Origin: Gerris lacustris
Lineage: Eukaryota; Arthropoda; Insecta; Hemiptera; Gerridae
Direction of reading: 5' to 3'
DNA: 64,000 bases
NCBI GenBank assembly: GCA_951217055.1
Contig: OX578284.1
Location: 32,452,187-32,516,186 of the forward strand
The position numbers were made by a program, and so were the translations under genes. Below, piece by piece: positions 1 to 11,383 of the stretch. A model generated the notes under the pieces. That model did no database searches. It was given only the letters and a program-made list of their open reading frames with translations, and was not told the DNA's origin. Within the stretch, counting starts at the first letter, position 1. Each line of letters opens with the position of its first letter.

Positions 1-403
1 TTTTTCATTAATTGGTTAATTTTATTCTCAGACTCTTTTTCAATAATGTTAACTTTTTAATTTTATTTGATTACCTGTTCCTCAGAAGTGAATTATTGTA
101 AGTCCAATGTTTTTTAAAAATGACTTTATGTTATATATACTGTATTATACTGGCTAATAATTTTGGTAAAGTATTTTTTCTCTTTTTATTAATAAATAAA
201 ACAGTTAAGTAAATAAATTAATCAATGTAAAAATGTATATTTTAAAAAAATACTGCTTAATTTTATGTTTTTTAGTGAGTTAAAAATATCTTTTGTAATT
301 GCTAAAATGTGACTTAAAATAATAATTCCTCTGAGGTACAGATATAATTAGTAGCTAGCTATCAGTGTTATTTCTATGTATTTACGGATTTTTCTATCTT
401 CAG
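1..403 (+). other. MED1 intron (partial, upstream part)
   Basis: A/T-rich non-coding sequence ending in a pyrimidine tract and an AG at 402-403, the acceptor of the next MED1 exon. No other gene is seen. The 5' exons of MED1 must lie before the window. Confidence 0.7.
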
Positions 404-605
404 ATATTGAGAAGATGATTATGCTTGAGGTAACCCCATTAACTTGGCAGCATCTGTCTGTCTCTTTGGAACATCCTCTGGAAGAATGTATGGCCACTGT
501 TGAACTGGATTTAAGGGATGTGTCTAATCTGACATGCAAAGTGTTTACTAGTAGTGGTGAAAACAGTTCAGGCAATTCTGATTACGCAACTAAAGTTTTT
601 CAGAA
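404..605 (+). CDS. MED1: MED1 internal exon
   Basis: The exon is bounded by an acceptor (TTTCTATCTTCAG) and a consensus donor (GTAAGT at 606). It is 202 nt long, entering at codon position 2 and leaving two bases of a codon. It encodes a compact, non-repetitive stretch rich in beta-type residues, belonging to the end of the folded MED1 domain. Confidence 0.9.
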
Positions 606-3600
606 GTAAGTTTGAGTCTATATATATCACAGCATCAGGTATCATTATTGTTTAGATCAAGGTTGTCCAACTCAATTTCATTGTGAGTAGTATTAAACTG
701 TCTGTTATAATCTCATGGGCCAGTAAACAGAATAGTGTAGCCTCCAATATTTTTACTAAGTATTCAAATTATTATACCCTTCCAAAATTTTCAAATAACA
801 ATATTAACTACTTAAATTTCTTGATATAGTCTTTGGCAGCCCATATTATTTTGGGTAAATATCGGTAATAGCGTACCCCTTCTCACTCCAACGTATTTTT
901 TACAAAGGGATATCAACTCTCCTATGAACAAACCATACATATATAATTATTATATACATATATTAATGGAAGGGATAAATTGATATATCGAAGCCAACTG
1001 TATGACTTCGAAAGACATCGATTACACGGAAGGGGTACACTATTGCCGAGTTTAGCCTTATTTTGGGACAGCCCATGTATGGGTTAATTTTTTGGTGTCC
1101 TATAATATGTTGTTGGGCCAATAATATGTGGTCAGTGAAGATCGTCAAGGTGACACCTGTTAAAATAACAGACCAGGGGAGAGTGGCCATGTCCCTTTAT
1201 ATTTAATAGTTTAGATGTGACATAATTCTTAAAGTGCATTGATTTAGTTCTCTATGTAACAAATTCTGTATTAAAAATAATTGATATCATGGCCTTAATA
1301 AAATATTCTATTTTTTTAGGAGTTTATCTATACCAGTGACATTGAGATCACTTATTAGGCTGTGGAACCTCCAGGCTCAGAGGTTGTCGGGTTTTTATAA
1401 TGGCGTTTTAGGAGGAGGCAGTGGTGATGGAACAGGAGGAGGTGGAGGTGGAGGTAGCCTTGGTGATGTAGAATTCGACCCAGATATTAAGATCAAGCTT
1501 GAACCTGGTGTTGGACTTGGGACTGGGGGATTTGGAGGCAAGGGCGGAGGTTCAGGAGGAGCTTTTGATTGTGATGACGAAGCCAGTGAAAAAGATACTG
1601 CTGTTGAAGAGGAGGAGAGAAGGTCAAGGAAGAGGAAGAGGAGAGACCGTGATAGTAGTTGGAACAGCCCTAAATCTAATCGGTATGAGGACTCACTTGA
1701 TGGAGCAGACAGTTCTAGTTGTGATTCTACCTCACAAGGAACTCCTGCATCCTCAAACACAAACACTTTAGACTTTGTTTCAGCTTCTGAGCTGACTGAT
1801 TTAGTTGAAAAACCAGTTGAAATCGAGCAAGAAACTGAGGAGGAAGTAAAAATCAAGAAAAAGAGAAAAGAAGAGAAGAAAACAGCTGCTGACATATTAT
1901 TGGATTTAGAAAACAAAAATTTAGTTCCTCCTAGTGTCAGTATTACACCAATCTCATCTTCTCAGCTCACTTCTCCTAGTTATTCTGTCCTTTCTGAAAT
2001 GGGTTTAGAGAGGCGCCCAGGTATTGAAATTATCCCTTTATCTTCTTCTACTACTGCAACCCCTTTACCCAGTTCTATTACGATTACCCCTATTCCTAGT
2101 TCGGGTTCTTCTAGTAAAAGTGATGATCGGAAGTCTGATAAGAAAAGTAGTAAAAGTAAATCGGATAAATTGAAATTAGAGAAAAAGAAGAAGAGAAAAC
2201 GAGAAGACAGTCCAAGTATGGGACCCCCTGAAAAAATCCCTTCCAAATCTTCATCCTCAGACCCTTTAAATAAACCAGTGTCAGTCAGTATTAAACCTGC
2301 TGAGAGCTTGTCTCCTAGGCCGGGCTCTCCGGCTGTTTCAAGGAAATATTCAAGTTCACCCACTCATACTAGCCCTTTAGCCCTCAGTGTGCCACAGGGA
2401 AAATCTAGCCCTACTCCTAGCAGTAAGTCCGTCAAAGCCAGTCCAAAACATTCTCCTGCTTATTCTACTAGCAGTCCAAAAAACAGTTTAACTTCCAGTC
2501 CCAAGCATGGGACTTCTTCCCCTAAACATCAATCCACCTCCGGCAAACCAAGTATGTCGGCTTTAAAATCCGCTGTTACATCCCCTAGTAAATCTGAGAG
2601 TAAAGGAAAAAGTAAAGATGGTAAAGATAGGGATAAAAAGAGCTCCAGTTCTGGGTATGCCAGCCCCAAGTCTAAAAGTTCGAATTCGTCTACGACGAAT
2701 TCATCATCAAGTTCAAGTGTTAAGGTAAAACAACTAGATATGACCGGGTCGGGAAACGAGGGTAGTTCTGGGTCGGGACAGAGTCGAGGTTCTGTGTCTC
2801 CTTCAGGGGACGACAACGGCAAGAATTCGGCGACTCCGGCTCAGATTAAAAACCGCAAGAGTTCTCTCTCAGCCGTTATAGACAAACTTAAGTCTGCTCA
2901 TCATGTTTCTGATGAACAGCCGAAAGATAAGAGGGATTCTAAAGAAAGGGCTTCATCCTCTTCCTCTTCTTCTTCAGGCTCTTCTTCATCTTCGAACAAA
3001 GTAGATTCAAAAGTTCTAAAACCTGGTGAAACTAAGTCTGGGGAATATTCCGTGAAGCAAAGTTCAGATGGTATAAAACTTACTATAAATAAAACTAAGA
3101 GCAAAGAATCTTCTAAAAGTAAGTCCAGTTCTTCGTCTTCTTCTTCCGACTCCCCGAAATCTCATTCTGGTTTAAAAGTCTCCAGTTCGTCCAGCGGGCC
3201 GGCTTCGAAAAAACTACCGCATTCCAGTCAGAAATCCGGCGTATCCATCAAAAGCAGTAGTTCAAGTTCGAGTAAGTCCGGCGTGAAAAGTTCATCTAGT
3301 TCTTCGAGTTCTCAGAAATCTGTAAAATCCTCAGGCTCGCCTAAAACAGGCGATTCTCGAAACAAGGATAAAAACAGGATTAATAAAGAAAAATCTATTT
3401 TTAGCTCTTCTAAATCTGATTCAAGAAAGTCTAGCCCCTCTGGAGTGCGAGACGAATCAGATTACAAGTCGTTTGCTAGTAGTATCACAATATCACCTCA
3501 ACTGGGTGAAACGGGTAAACAGTTAGATAGGAATTACCAGATTCCTAAACTGTCTTCAAGAGACGGTGACAAGAAACGGGAGAGGACGGAAAGTCCTAAA

Positions 3601-4113
3601 ACAGAGAGGGATTCTTCAAAGTATACGAGTTCAAAAAACGAGGATGGGAGGGGGGTTGGGGAACAGAAATCGAAATCTTATTATTCATCGGAGGGCGGGA
3701 AGACAGTTTCCAAACTTCCCATGGATCTTTCCGACAGCCCGACGATTTCAATTATACCTGTGCAGCCTAGGGATGACCGGGACAAGGGTGGAGGGGTAGA
3801 TGATATATTTAATTCTATAAAATTGGACTTGCCATTGTCTTCTATATCTTTGACCCCTCTAAACCAGGACAAAGATCAGGAAGTTACAAAGAAAGAAGTG
3901 TCGGAGTTGCTGCTGGACCTGACTGGAGTTAAACCTCCAAGGAAAGCCACCCCGCCCCTGTTTCCTGGATCCCCCTCTGTCTCGGTGCACATAGTCAAGT
4001 CTCCTGCACCCACCTCCCCTCTAGTTATTACAACTTCACCACACTCTGCCTCCCCCTCTTGTATAGATGATGATGAGCTCATGGACGAGGCTCTCGTAGG
4101 GATCACTAAATAA
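404..4113 (+). CDS. MED1: Mediator complex subunit 1, C-terminal part (5' end outside window)
   Basis: This is join(404..605,1320..4113). MED1 is the nuclear Mediator subunit that bridges activators, including nuclear receptors in vertebrates, to RNA polymerase II. Exon 404-605 starts with the last two bases of a codon and ends in AA before GTAAGT; the next exon supplies the G, so the frame runs through for about 66 plus 930 residues. The first exon carries a structured MED1-like stretch (HPLEECMATVELDLRDV). The second begins SIPVTLRSLIRLW and then becomes disordered: a Gly-rich run, an acidic/basic patch, and very long Ser, Ser-Lys and Ser-Pro tracts. Two landmarks match the tail of vertebrate MED1 as I remember it: the basic helix KNRKSSLSAVIDKLK (2848-2892) and the acidic end DDDELMDEALVGITK. 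No canonical LxxLL box is seen in this part. The family identification is from conserved motifs and is firm; the upstream exons are not visible. Confidence 0.93.
606..1319 (+). other. MED1 intron with a degenerate repeat
   Basis: A GT-AG intron of 714 bp. Its 3' half (about 960-1195) resembles, weakly, the arm of the fold-back element at 12575-13147: both carry a run of the form CC-GGGGAGAG-GG-CATGTC. No coding content is seen. Confidence 0.7.
1320..4113 (+). CDS. MED1: MED1 terminal coding exon (disordered tail)
   Basis: The exon is 2794 nt, encoding 930 residues and a TAA stop, and opens after TTTTTTTAGG. The order is: GGGSG-type glycine run (1411-1455), acidic and KRKRR-type basic patches (1570-1650), two similar hydrophobic motifs with a LLLDL or ILLDL core (near 1885-1920 and 3905-3925), long Ser/Lys/Pro tracts, and the conserved SLSAVIDKLK helix and acidic C-terminus. 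A short motif of alternating Ser/Thr and Ile/Val ending in Pro recurs about eight times. Such a large terminal exon is plausible for a low-complexity tail. The open frame on the other strand is a by-product of the composition. Confidence 0.93.
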
Positions 4114-4335
4114 CCATTAGCCAACCTCCTCCTCTCTTTCCCTCTCGTCTCTCTGTGTAAATATTCTGTGAGTACCCGTTCATATTATATTATTTATTTT
4201 ACATTCATCTCTTAAATCATTAGATACCATTTATTTTTTATATGTCTAGTTAATATAAAATGTCATTCATATTTGTTGTTGTATTCTTAATAATTAGATT
4301 CAAGTATAAATGCAATAAAAACTACTATCTAAGGA
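4114..4335 (+). other. MED1: MED1 3' untranslated region
   Basis: Pyrimidine-rich sequence after the stop codon, then A/T-rich sequence up to the polyadenylation signal. Confidence 0.65.
4314..4319 (+). terminator. MED1 polyadenylation signal
   Basis: AATAAA about 200 nt after the MED1 stop, the first canonical signal on this strand. The cleavage site would be 10-30 nt further on. Confidence 0.6.
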
Positions 4336-4640
4336 GTTTTCTATGGCGGCGAGAAAAGCAGATGAGGAGGAATAGTGGACAAGGAACCGAGAGAAATGTA
4401 TAGATCGCCCGAAAATCGAGAACAACTTTAAAAGGAAAAATTGCTAGTTAATATAACTTCCTGGATCAATCTGAAATTCTCAAAAAGCCTCGTAAAAGTA
4501 AGAGTAGAAACCTTGGAGCAAATATGTACAAGACAAATTAGAGTTATTGTTTGAAGAAATTGAAGTTGGATTCTTCAGCTAAGTATCTCAAGATACAATA
4601 AGCTATTGAGGAAAATCAACTAAAATGTATTTATTCTAAA
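4336..4640 (+). pseudogene. coding-like remnant with in-frame stops
   Basis: An unusually purine-rich, higher-GC patch in A/T-rich surroundings. From the ATG at 4343 it reads MAARKADEEE, a stop, then WTRNREKCIDRPKIENNFKR. Farther on another frame reads SKYVQDKLELLFEEIEV before a stop. I do not recognise the family. It may be a decayed gene copy, or an extended MED1 3' UTR with chance coding look. Confidence 0.25.
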
Positions 4641-5524
4641 ATAATATAACTTCAAGAGTAAATGTTATCTGTTTTAAATATTTTGTTTATTTTGTAACAA
4701 AATAATATTTTATTTGAAAATTCACTTTAATCCAAATTAAATCAGATTTACTCTTTCAGTTTTATTTCTTAAATATTTTTTTGTATTATTAACCAAGGGC
4801 TCTAAAATATATATATCTTTTAATATTTTTCAGTTTAAACATCAAAACATTTATTAACTATTAAAAATATTTTGGATTACAAACAGAGAAATACTTATTA
4901 TTTAACCAGCATATATTGTGGTACTGAGACTAGCCTTTTTTATGAAAATAAAAAAATATATTTTCTAATGTAACGAAGGTAATATTTTTAAATTTTATTT
5001 AAATTTTATATTATTTATTCTTTGATACATACTAAAAAAAAAAAAAAAAAACTTTTCAAACAAATAAATTTTTATTTCAGGTGATTGCTGGATGGCATCG
5101 ACCAAGATTATAAATATAATTAAATAATTATATTTTATTCTTTTATTAAATTACCAATTGTGATTATTATATATAAAGCCACCAATATATACATAAAATG
5201 ATATCTTTGTTAGTTTATAGTGTGATTTTTTAATATTGGTGGGTATTGATTTTTGATTTATTTAGTGATCTTTTAAAGGAGAGAATTGTTATAAAGATGT
5301 GAATGAAATTAAATTATGTAAAAATATGAATATATATATTTATAGCTTTATTAAATGTTCATAATGATTTATTCACAAATGAAATAAAAGAAAAGTGAAA
5401 TAAAGGTATTATAATAAATATTGATTTTATGTTATATATTATTTCTTTAGTTTTATATTTTTTTGTTCAAACTAGGTCCTTTTTTTCTATATCGTCTTAT
5501 TGGAGGTAAAACTATAAATACTCT
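4641..5524. other. intergenic, A/T-rich, nothing recognised
   Basis: Long A and T runs (A-run at about 5034-5050) and no open frame of note. A T-rich AG at about 5090 could act as an acceptor, but what follows ends after ten codons. Confidence 0.6.
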
Positions 5525-5775
5525 TTTATTTATAATTGATACAAAATATAAACATTGTATCTCTGTTTAGATGCGTAGAAAGTGATTCTTTACGTTCTTG
5601 TATTCATTGAGCATGCGCGTTTCATAATTCCTCTTTTTTCCGCCCTATTGCGGTAAAAAAGAAAAATTTTTCATCTTAACCCACGATTAGTGAGTTTGTT
5701 TACATTTAATTTGCTGTTTGTTTAATTAAAGAAACTGTTTATATCGAGTTTTTAGTAAAAAACAATGATTGATTT
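5525..5775. mobile_element. MITE-like dispersed element, copy 1
   Basis: This shares long similarity with 33098-33316, including CTCTGTTTAGATGCGTAGAA and TTTGCTGTTTGTTTAATTAA. The terminal 14-mer seen cleanly in the other copy is decayed here. It is non-coding and probably a non-autonomous DNA element. Confidence 0.5.
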
Positions 5776-5859
5776 ATGTCATTATGACGAAAATGAGGAG
5801 AATAATATGCCTCCCGAAATAATTAATTCGCACAAAATACAACTAGGTAATGAATTAAT

Positions 5860-6223
5860 GTCATCTTTATCAAAAGAGAAATATGAACTTACATACACAC
5901 AGGGGTACGGTACAGGTACACAGGGGTACAATGAATACGGGGTCAATGTAATGAATACCCTTCATGATGCAAAAGCTCTTTAAGAGTGCAGTAATTGTTC
6001 TTATGTATAGTTTTGTTATGTTTTCATTTAGGGGGGGGGGGGGGGGGGGAATTTAGGATATTTGAAAATTAGCTTATCAAAGAGGAGGGGGGTATAGAAA
6101 TAAGTGGGAGGGATAGAATCTAGATATTCTTGCATAGTAAAATAATTTATGTTTCTTTATGGTTGTTTATAAACTGATCAAATTATAATAACACTTCATA
6201 GCGAAGCACGGGTACCCAGCTAG
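5860..6223 (+). mobile_element. Helitron-like fragment with 3' hairpin end
   Basis: The segment from GGGGTACAATG through CTCTTTAAGAG and a 19-base G run recurs at about 58030-58160. It ends with the palindrome GGGTACCC (6210-6217) followed by CTAG-T at 6220-6224. A short hairpin just before CTAG-T is the usual 3' end of Helitrons. The 5' end is not resolved. Confidence 0.35.
6031..6049 (+). repeat. G19 homopolymer
   Basis: Nineteen consecutive G, very unusual against the local A/T background. A related run with the same left context is at 58146-58158. Confidence 0.95.
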
Positions 6224-6224
6224 T

Positions 6225-7556
6225 AATGAATAAGTTTCGTCAATGAAAGGACTATAAGTGTTTACTATACATCACTTAAAAAAAAAAAAATACATAGTTT
6301 TAATTGAAAAAGATGTTTACCGCTGCATTCATATTTAGAACAAGTAGGTTCTGGCTCATGTTGATTACATACATTCATTGGTTTAAAAAATATTTTATTT
6401 TATGATGGGTTCGTTTACTTTTTTATAGTTATTTGAAACGTATCTAGAAAAGAAAAAAATGTCAGTCTGTATTTTATTTATAATCAGGGTGGATTGAAAT
6501 TGATTCTGCAGGTGTGAAGGGATAAACTGAGTTTGTTTACATTTTAATATAAATCGCTGTGTCCAATCTTGGTTAGTCAGATATGATAACTCAGATTCTA
6601 GCAAGCCGAATAAATGAATCAACTTAAATCAATTGATTAAAAAAGAAAGCATTTTAAACCAGTCAAACTTTTTTAACACATGAGCGACACTAAAATCAAA
6701 TATATTGTAGAGTTTCAAATAGAAATTTTAATTCTGGTGGATATGAGATTAATTTTACTACGCTTTTTATTTTTTCACAAAAACTTTGAGTAATCCTTAT
6801 TTTTTGCATTGTAACTCGCTCATTTTGAATGCAATTGTCTATTAACAGTACTCATTTTAAAGGTTTTTTTATGGACTATAAAAATGTTGTGTATCATATG
6901 ACGTCCGAAAAATCAATCCTTTTCACATTATTTAACGTTGAATACATCGATCCAAGTATTCAAAAAAAAAGATCTCCTTTCATCGACCATATCTCGCTTT
7001 GTATTGGACCTACAATATTTTTTTAAAAAAAGGAATTTCTTTGATTTTGTTTGCTACACTTTTTTTTTATAAGAATCGTATTTTTTTAGTTATTTGTAAG
7101 AAAGCGTTCAAAAACGTGTTTTTTTTTCTATGAAAATTGTAAGTTTTCAATTGTGAATAACTAAAAAAAATATTGATTTAACGAAAAAACGTAATACTAC
7201 TTTTTTTTTTCAAAAAATGCAGAGGATTATTTGAAAATTATTGAAATTTCCCAGGGTTATTTTGAGCAAAGGAATTTCCTCCCCCGAGAAGGTGTGGCAA
7301 CTGCCCCTGGGGCGGAAGCGCACATCGGCACTATATAACTTTGGTTATTTGAGCACTTTCCCATCAACTCACCAAATTTCAAGTAAATCGGTTCAGTTCC
7401 TCAAATTTCGGAGGTAAGGCACTATTTTTGGCCCAAGTAACTGGCCTACTAATAGTAAGTTTTCCTATGTCAGTGTAATCTTCATTTTTATGAGGGTTTT
7501 CTTCCTTCTTTTTATTAGAATTCCCAGGATAATAGTATATTATGTTACAAGGCTGT
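6225..7556. other. intergenic, no gene seen
   Basis: A/T-rich sequence with many short T and A runs. From about 7230 to 7430 composition rises in GC and the phrase AATTTCAAGTAAATCGGTT looks like part of a dispersed element. No supported coding region. Confidence 0.6.
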
Positions 7557-7646
7557 GAAGTGAGTTTTTTCTTTACCGCGGCAATTACATTTACTGTCGA
7601 GCGAAGCAAGACAGTAAATATTGCCAAGGTAAAGAAAAAACACTTC
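7557..7646. repeat. imperfect hairpin, arms of about 40 bp
   Basis: The arm GAAGTGAGTTTTTTCTTTAC... and its inverted copy ending ...GTAAAGAAAAAACACTTC flank the loop GAGCGAAGCAA. Two small indels separate the arms. It probably forms the core of a fold-back element. Confidence 0.6.
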
Positions 7647-10600
7647 AAAGTCGCGTAGCATATGCTATTTTTTCCGAGGTAGCAGACAATGAAAAAACAT
7701 TAAATATTAATCACTAATCAATATATAATAATAACAAATATTAGTACATACTTAAGACTTAAAAAAAGAAACCTTAAAATGAGGTTACACTATAAGAAAA
7801 GATAAACAAAACGCATTGACATCTAGCGGATTTTTATCGTACTAGAAGCATTTCCACAAAGACTGCAGCACTACTAACGGAAGTTTTGACAACTACCCGC
7901 TGTAAAGAAAAAATCTTTTAGTGCCTAGGACGTAAAAGATTTTATCTTTACTGCTAGGAGTAATGAAAAGATTTTTTAAGTCCACGTAATGAAAAAATGG
8001 ATTTTAGCTATGTTTTTTAGGCTCTAAAGTTACTATTTCACAGCCTACCACGGAAAAAATAAATTTTTATGTTCTGCTAATCCTTTATTTTCTTTGTCCA
8101 TTATTATTGAAGCGAGCGTAAGCGAGCTTCTTACATTCAACAAACTATGCATCTTGTCTGTCTGTCAGTAACGTTTATGCGTGTGACGATAACTTGAGTA
8201 AAAGTTGACCGATTTAGTTGAAATTTGGTATACATGATCCTCTTACTAATACTCAGGCTAAGTTCGTTGGGCAGCGTGATCCGTCCAAGAGTTCGCGCGC
8301 AACGCTCGCGTAAACGAGAGGTTAAAAAATTAAATTGGGATTTCAGGACGGGAAAAGATTCTATCATCATCTATTCAATGAGACGAACATTTTTTTCAAA
8401 TAGCATTTTTTAAACAACGACACCGCTATGAATGAATAAAGATCGCTAAAACTATTAAAGCGGACCTAAAGGTTTAGAATAGAGAAAACAACCTTTTTAC
8501 CGATATCTCACTTTCTAACGTAACGATTTTAATAAAACTTTATATACACCATCTAATGCACAATTGAAACAGGAATGCAAAATTTCTATTTGATACATGC
8601 AGTAGTTTTTTTTGTAGCCATGAGGTATAATTTATAATAATTTAAAAGGGGATGTGTGGTTAGAGGAATAGTAAGAATGCAGGGTGGTTCCCTTACTACT
8701 AGCCGCTGTACTACTACCTTACCCATTATCTATCAACTCATCATGATTCATGAGTATCTATTTTTTCAATATTCAATACATATTTATTACTATACGCTGG
8801 CTTCAATGATAGAGCCACGCGATGCCTAGTTTTATTTCTGGATGAGTAAAATACCATAAAGTATTATGATTTGAAGATTAAGATTTGTTTTATGGGGGTG
8901 GGGGTTAATACAGCTATAAGGATTTGTAGTTCTTTATTTAGATTTCTTGCTCTTTCAGCCTCTTAGGTCTTTCGATTAGTTGATTTTGACAGTTTCAGTT
9001 TACCCAAGGGAATCGTCGGTCCGCGTATTTGGAAAACTTCAATTTTTAAAAGGATAATTTTTTTTTTAATTTCCCATCTAATTTTAACAACTTTTCTGCT
9101 TTGACTTTATTTTTATACTTTCAAGGATTGTACCATTTCGAGTTTCGATATTTCTTGTGTTTGATTAGAAGATCGTTTCCTTTCCATGTTAATTAAGTTT
9201 ATTCGAATAATTAGTCTGGATTAAAGATTGGATCTATCATCTTTACAGAGAAGGTACCTACATTCACTTTTTGGCTCTTTACTTCCTTTCTTTTCGAGCC
9301 CTTTCGTTTAAGAACACGTTTACTATGAATACAAGTGTATAATTACATTTTTCTCTAAGTTTTCACTTAATTAGAGCTTAAAAAACTATTTTATTCTTAA
9401 AATTAAATTAACTTCGTTAACTACGCAAACACTTATCATGGCCGAAGTCGAACTCTCTTTTTTATTAGACCAAACAATAATATTTATTTATTTTTAAAGA
9501 GCCCCTAATCCTAATGGCAGAACCACAAGTAGGTTGTAATATTATTACTTCTATTCGCAGAATCCTGCGTGATGTCCTAATGACAAAATATTTTGGTTAA
9601 TTTCAAGAACCATTTTAATAAGATCTGTAACATGTAAGTCTTCAGGCAGGTTGAACAGGGTTTAATGGAAATTAAAGAAATTATGAATTTTTTTATTCCC
9701 TCCAGTGTTACCCTAAATAAATCAGAAGTAAATAAGGTTGGCAATCCTGTTTAATGTGTGACTCAGCTACCAGCTCATTCTCCCATCTCATTTTTGTATT
9801 AAATTTCAAATTATTACTATCTGTAATTAAATTTTAACGTGATTAAACTTATTTAGTTAATTCGTAATATTACATTGTTTGGCTAATTCAGACTGTACGT
9901 AACCTCGGAATTTCTTCGATTTTGACCTCTACCTGGTTTATGTACAGGAGTGTTGTTTTTCTTCAGGAAATGAGCGGAGCACCGCGAAGTGGTGCGGAGC
10001 AGCTATTGAAAATTAAGGTTTTTAATTTAATATGCTGGATTTTATCACCTAACCTCAAAGTGGGTCATGTACAATCCGAATTTACCCATTGTTACAGGTA
10101 ATGAAAGTAACAAGTATTTGTGAAAGCATTGATACTATGGTAAACGAACAAAGGCTTACTTTATTCCCTGGTATGTAAATAACTACAGTAGAACCTAGAT
10201 TATCCACCTTCTTTCTTGCTTAACTAGGAGGCACACCTGCTTAGAACACCCTTACTTTCTTACACTTTGCCTATCTCCCTCAACCCACTGAACATGAAGG
10301 CACTACCCTTCAATTATTACACTCTAAAAATTTTATGGATAAGCCAAGATATTTTTAACTCTTTGAGTGACTATTTGTGCCCCTTTTGCCCAAAAATTTC
10401 CCCTTTCGGTTAACCGCCTTTTTGATTTTCCGTGAAGGAAGGTTTTATTGTTTTTTTCTCCCTGCTGTAGATAAAATCTTGAACGTATCTTGGGAGTAAA
10501 AATCAATTAGAACTGAGTGATAATTAACTCCCTCAGCTTTGCTTTGGTTATTAACGTTATATCGGCATCACTTTAGGAACCAACTTCATTGCTCAGGTAC

Positions 10601-10668
10601 AAATAACTTTACTTCTCTTGGCTAGCTTACTATATCTATATTACCATGCTTATTATTTTACATATGCT
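7647..10668. other. intergenic with repeat fragments, no gene
   Basis: Contains a second hairpin around 7893-7950 (GTAAAGAAAAAATC paired with GATTTTATCTTTAC), and a short stem GAAGCGAGCGTAAGCGAGCTTC split at 8109-8130 followed by GTCTGTCTGTC and a CCGATTTAGTTGAAATTTGG phrase common in arthropod transposon ends. A small stem GCACCGCGAAGTGGTGC lies near 9980, and ACAGTAGAACCTAGATTATC at about 10183 resembles a pogo/Tigger end. No coding region is supported. Confidence 0.5.
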
Positions 10669-10684
10669 GGGGGGGGGGGGGGGG
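10669..10684 (+). repeat. G16 homopolymer
   Basis: Uninterrupted run of 16 G, next to the hAT-type element. Confidence 0.95.
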
Positions 10685-10761
10685 ATCGAAGTTGCTTTTA
10701 ATAATTTACAAAAATGTTCAATATACTTACTTTGTATTATGGAAAAAAAAATGTTTTTAAG

Positions 10762-11383
10762 TAGCGTTGGGACAACCGACTAGAAAAAACAACCGAATGA
10801 ATAAGTCGATTCAGGGAAAAACAGTCGATTGAATTCAATCGACTGAAAACAGTCTCATAGCAGGTATAGGATATATACGAATAAAGATATAAGCCGAGAC
10901 TGAACTCGCAAGTCGAATGTTTCAATCGAATGGTTTTTTTTTTATATAGGAGTAGTACAGTGGAGGCCGTAAAGGCCTCAGAGCTGAAGTGGGGTGAGAG
11001 TGATAAGGCGCTTGACACTCGTTATCTCGTCCCAAACTACAGCCTGCTACGACATCGTTTTCATTCGAATGAAAAAATATAGACTGAGACTGAATCCAGT
11101 CGACTTTTTCATTCGAATGTTTCATTCGGATGTTTTTTGGTTTTGGGTAGGGGAAAGGAACGACGGTGAAGGGCTCAGAGCGGAGGAGGGGTGAGAAGGC
11201 GCATGACACTCGTTATCTCGTTATACACACGTGCACATATACACGTCCGAATTACGACTAATAGAACTCCAAACTATGGACTGATATCATTCGAATGAAA
11301 ACTAGATATCCACAACCGAATGAATGAATATTTTAAAACAACCGTTTAGTCGACTGTTTTCAATCGATTGGTTCCCAACGCTA
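10762..11383. mobile_element. hAT-type non-autonomous element (MITE)
   Basis: It starts TAGCGTTGGGA and ends TCCCAACGCTA, a terminal inverted repeat of the hAT kind. TTTTAAG flanks it on both sides (10755-10761 and 11384-11390), close to the 8-bp duplication hAT elements make. There is no transposase. The inside holds ATTCGAAT palindromes and an internal tandem duplication of about 190 bp: GACACTCGTTATCTCG occurs at about 11012 and again at about 11203. Confidence 0.7.

Noticed and set aside
1395..1916. Open frame of 173 codons on the minus strand
   Set aside because: Complement of the Gly-rich and acidic MED1 tail, giving a Pro/Ser-rich artefact.
5765..5983. Open frame of 72 codons (MIDLCHYDENEENN...)
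   Set aside because: It spans the junction of two repeat copies, and its second half (YTQGYGTGTQGYNEYG) is the repeated GGGGTAC sequence also present at 58030.
9438..9600. Two small frames beginning MAEVELSF and MAEPQVGC
   Set aside because: Each is under 25 codons, with no splice signals joining them and no recognisable family.
10183..10345. pogo/Tigger element from ACAGTAGAACCTAGATTATC
   Set aside because: No inverted partner end was found downstream, so only a possible solo end can be claimed.
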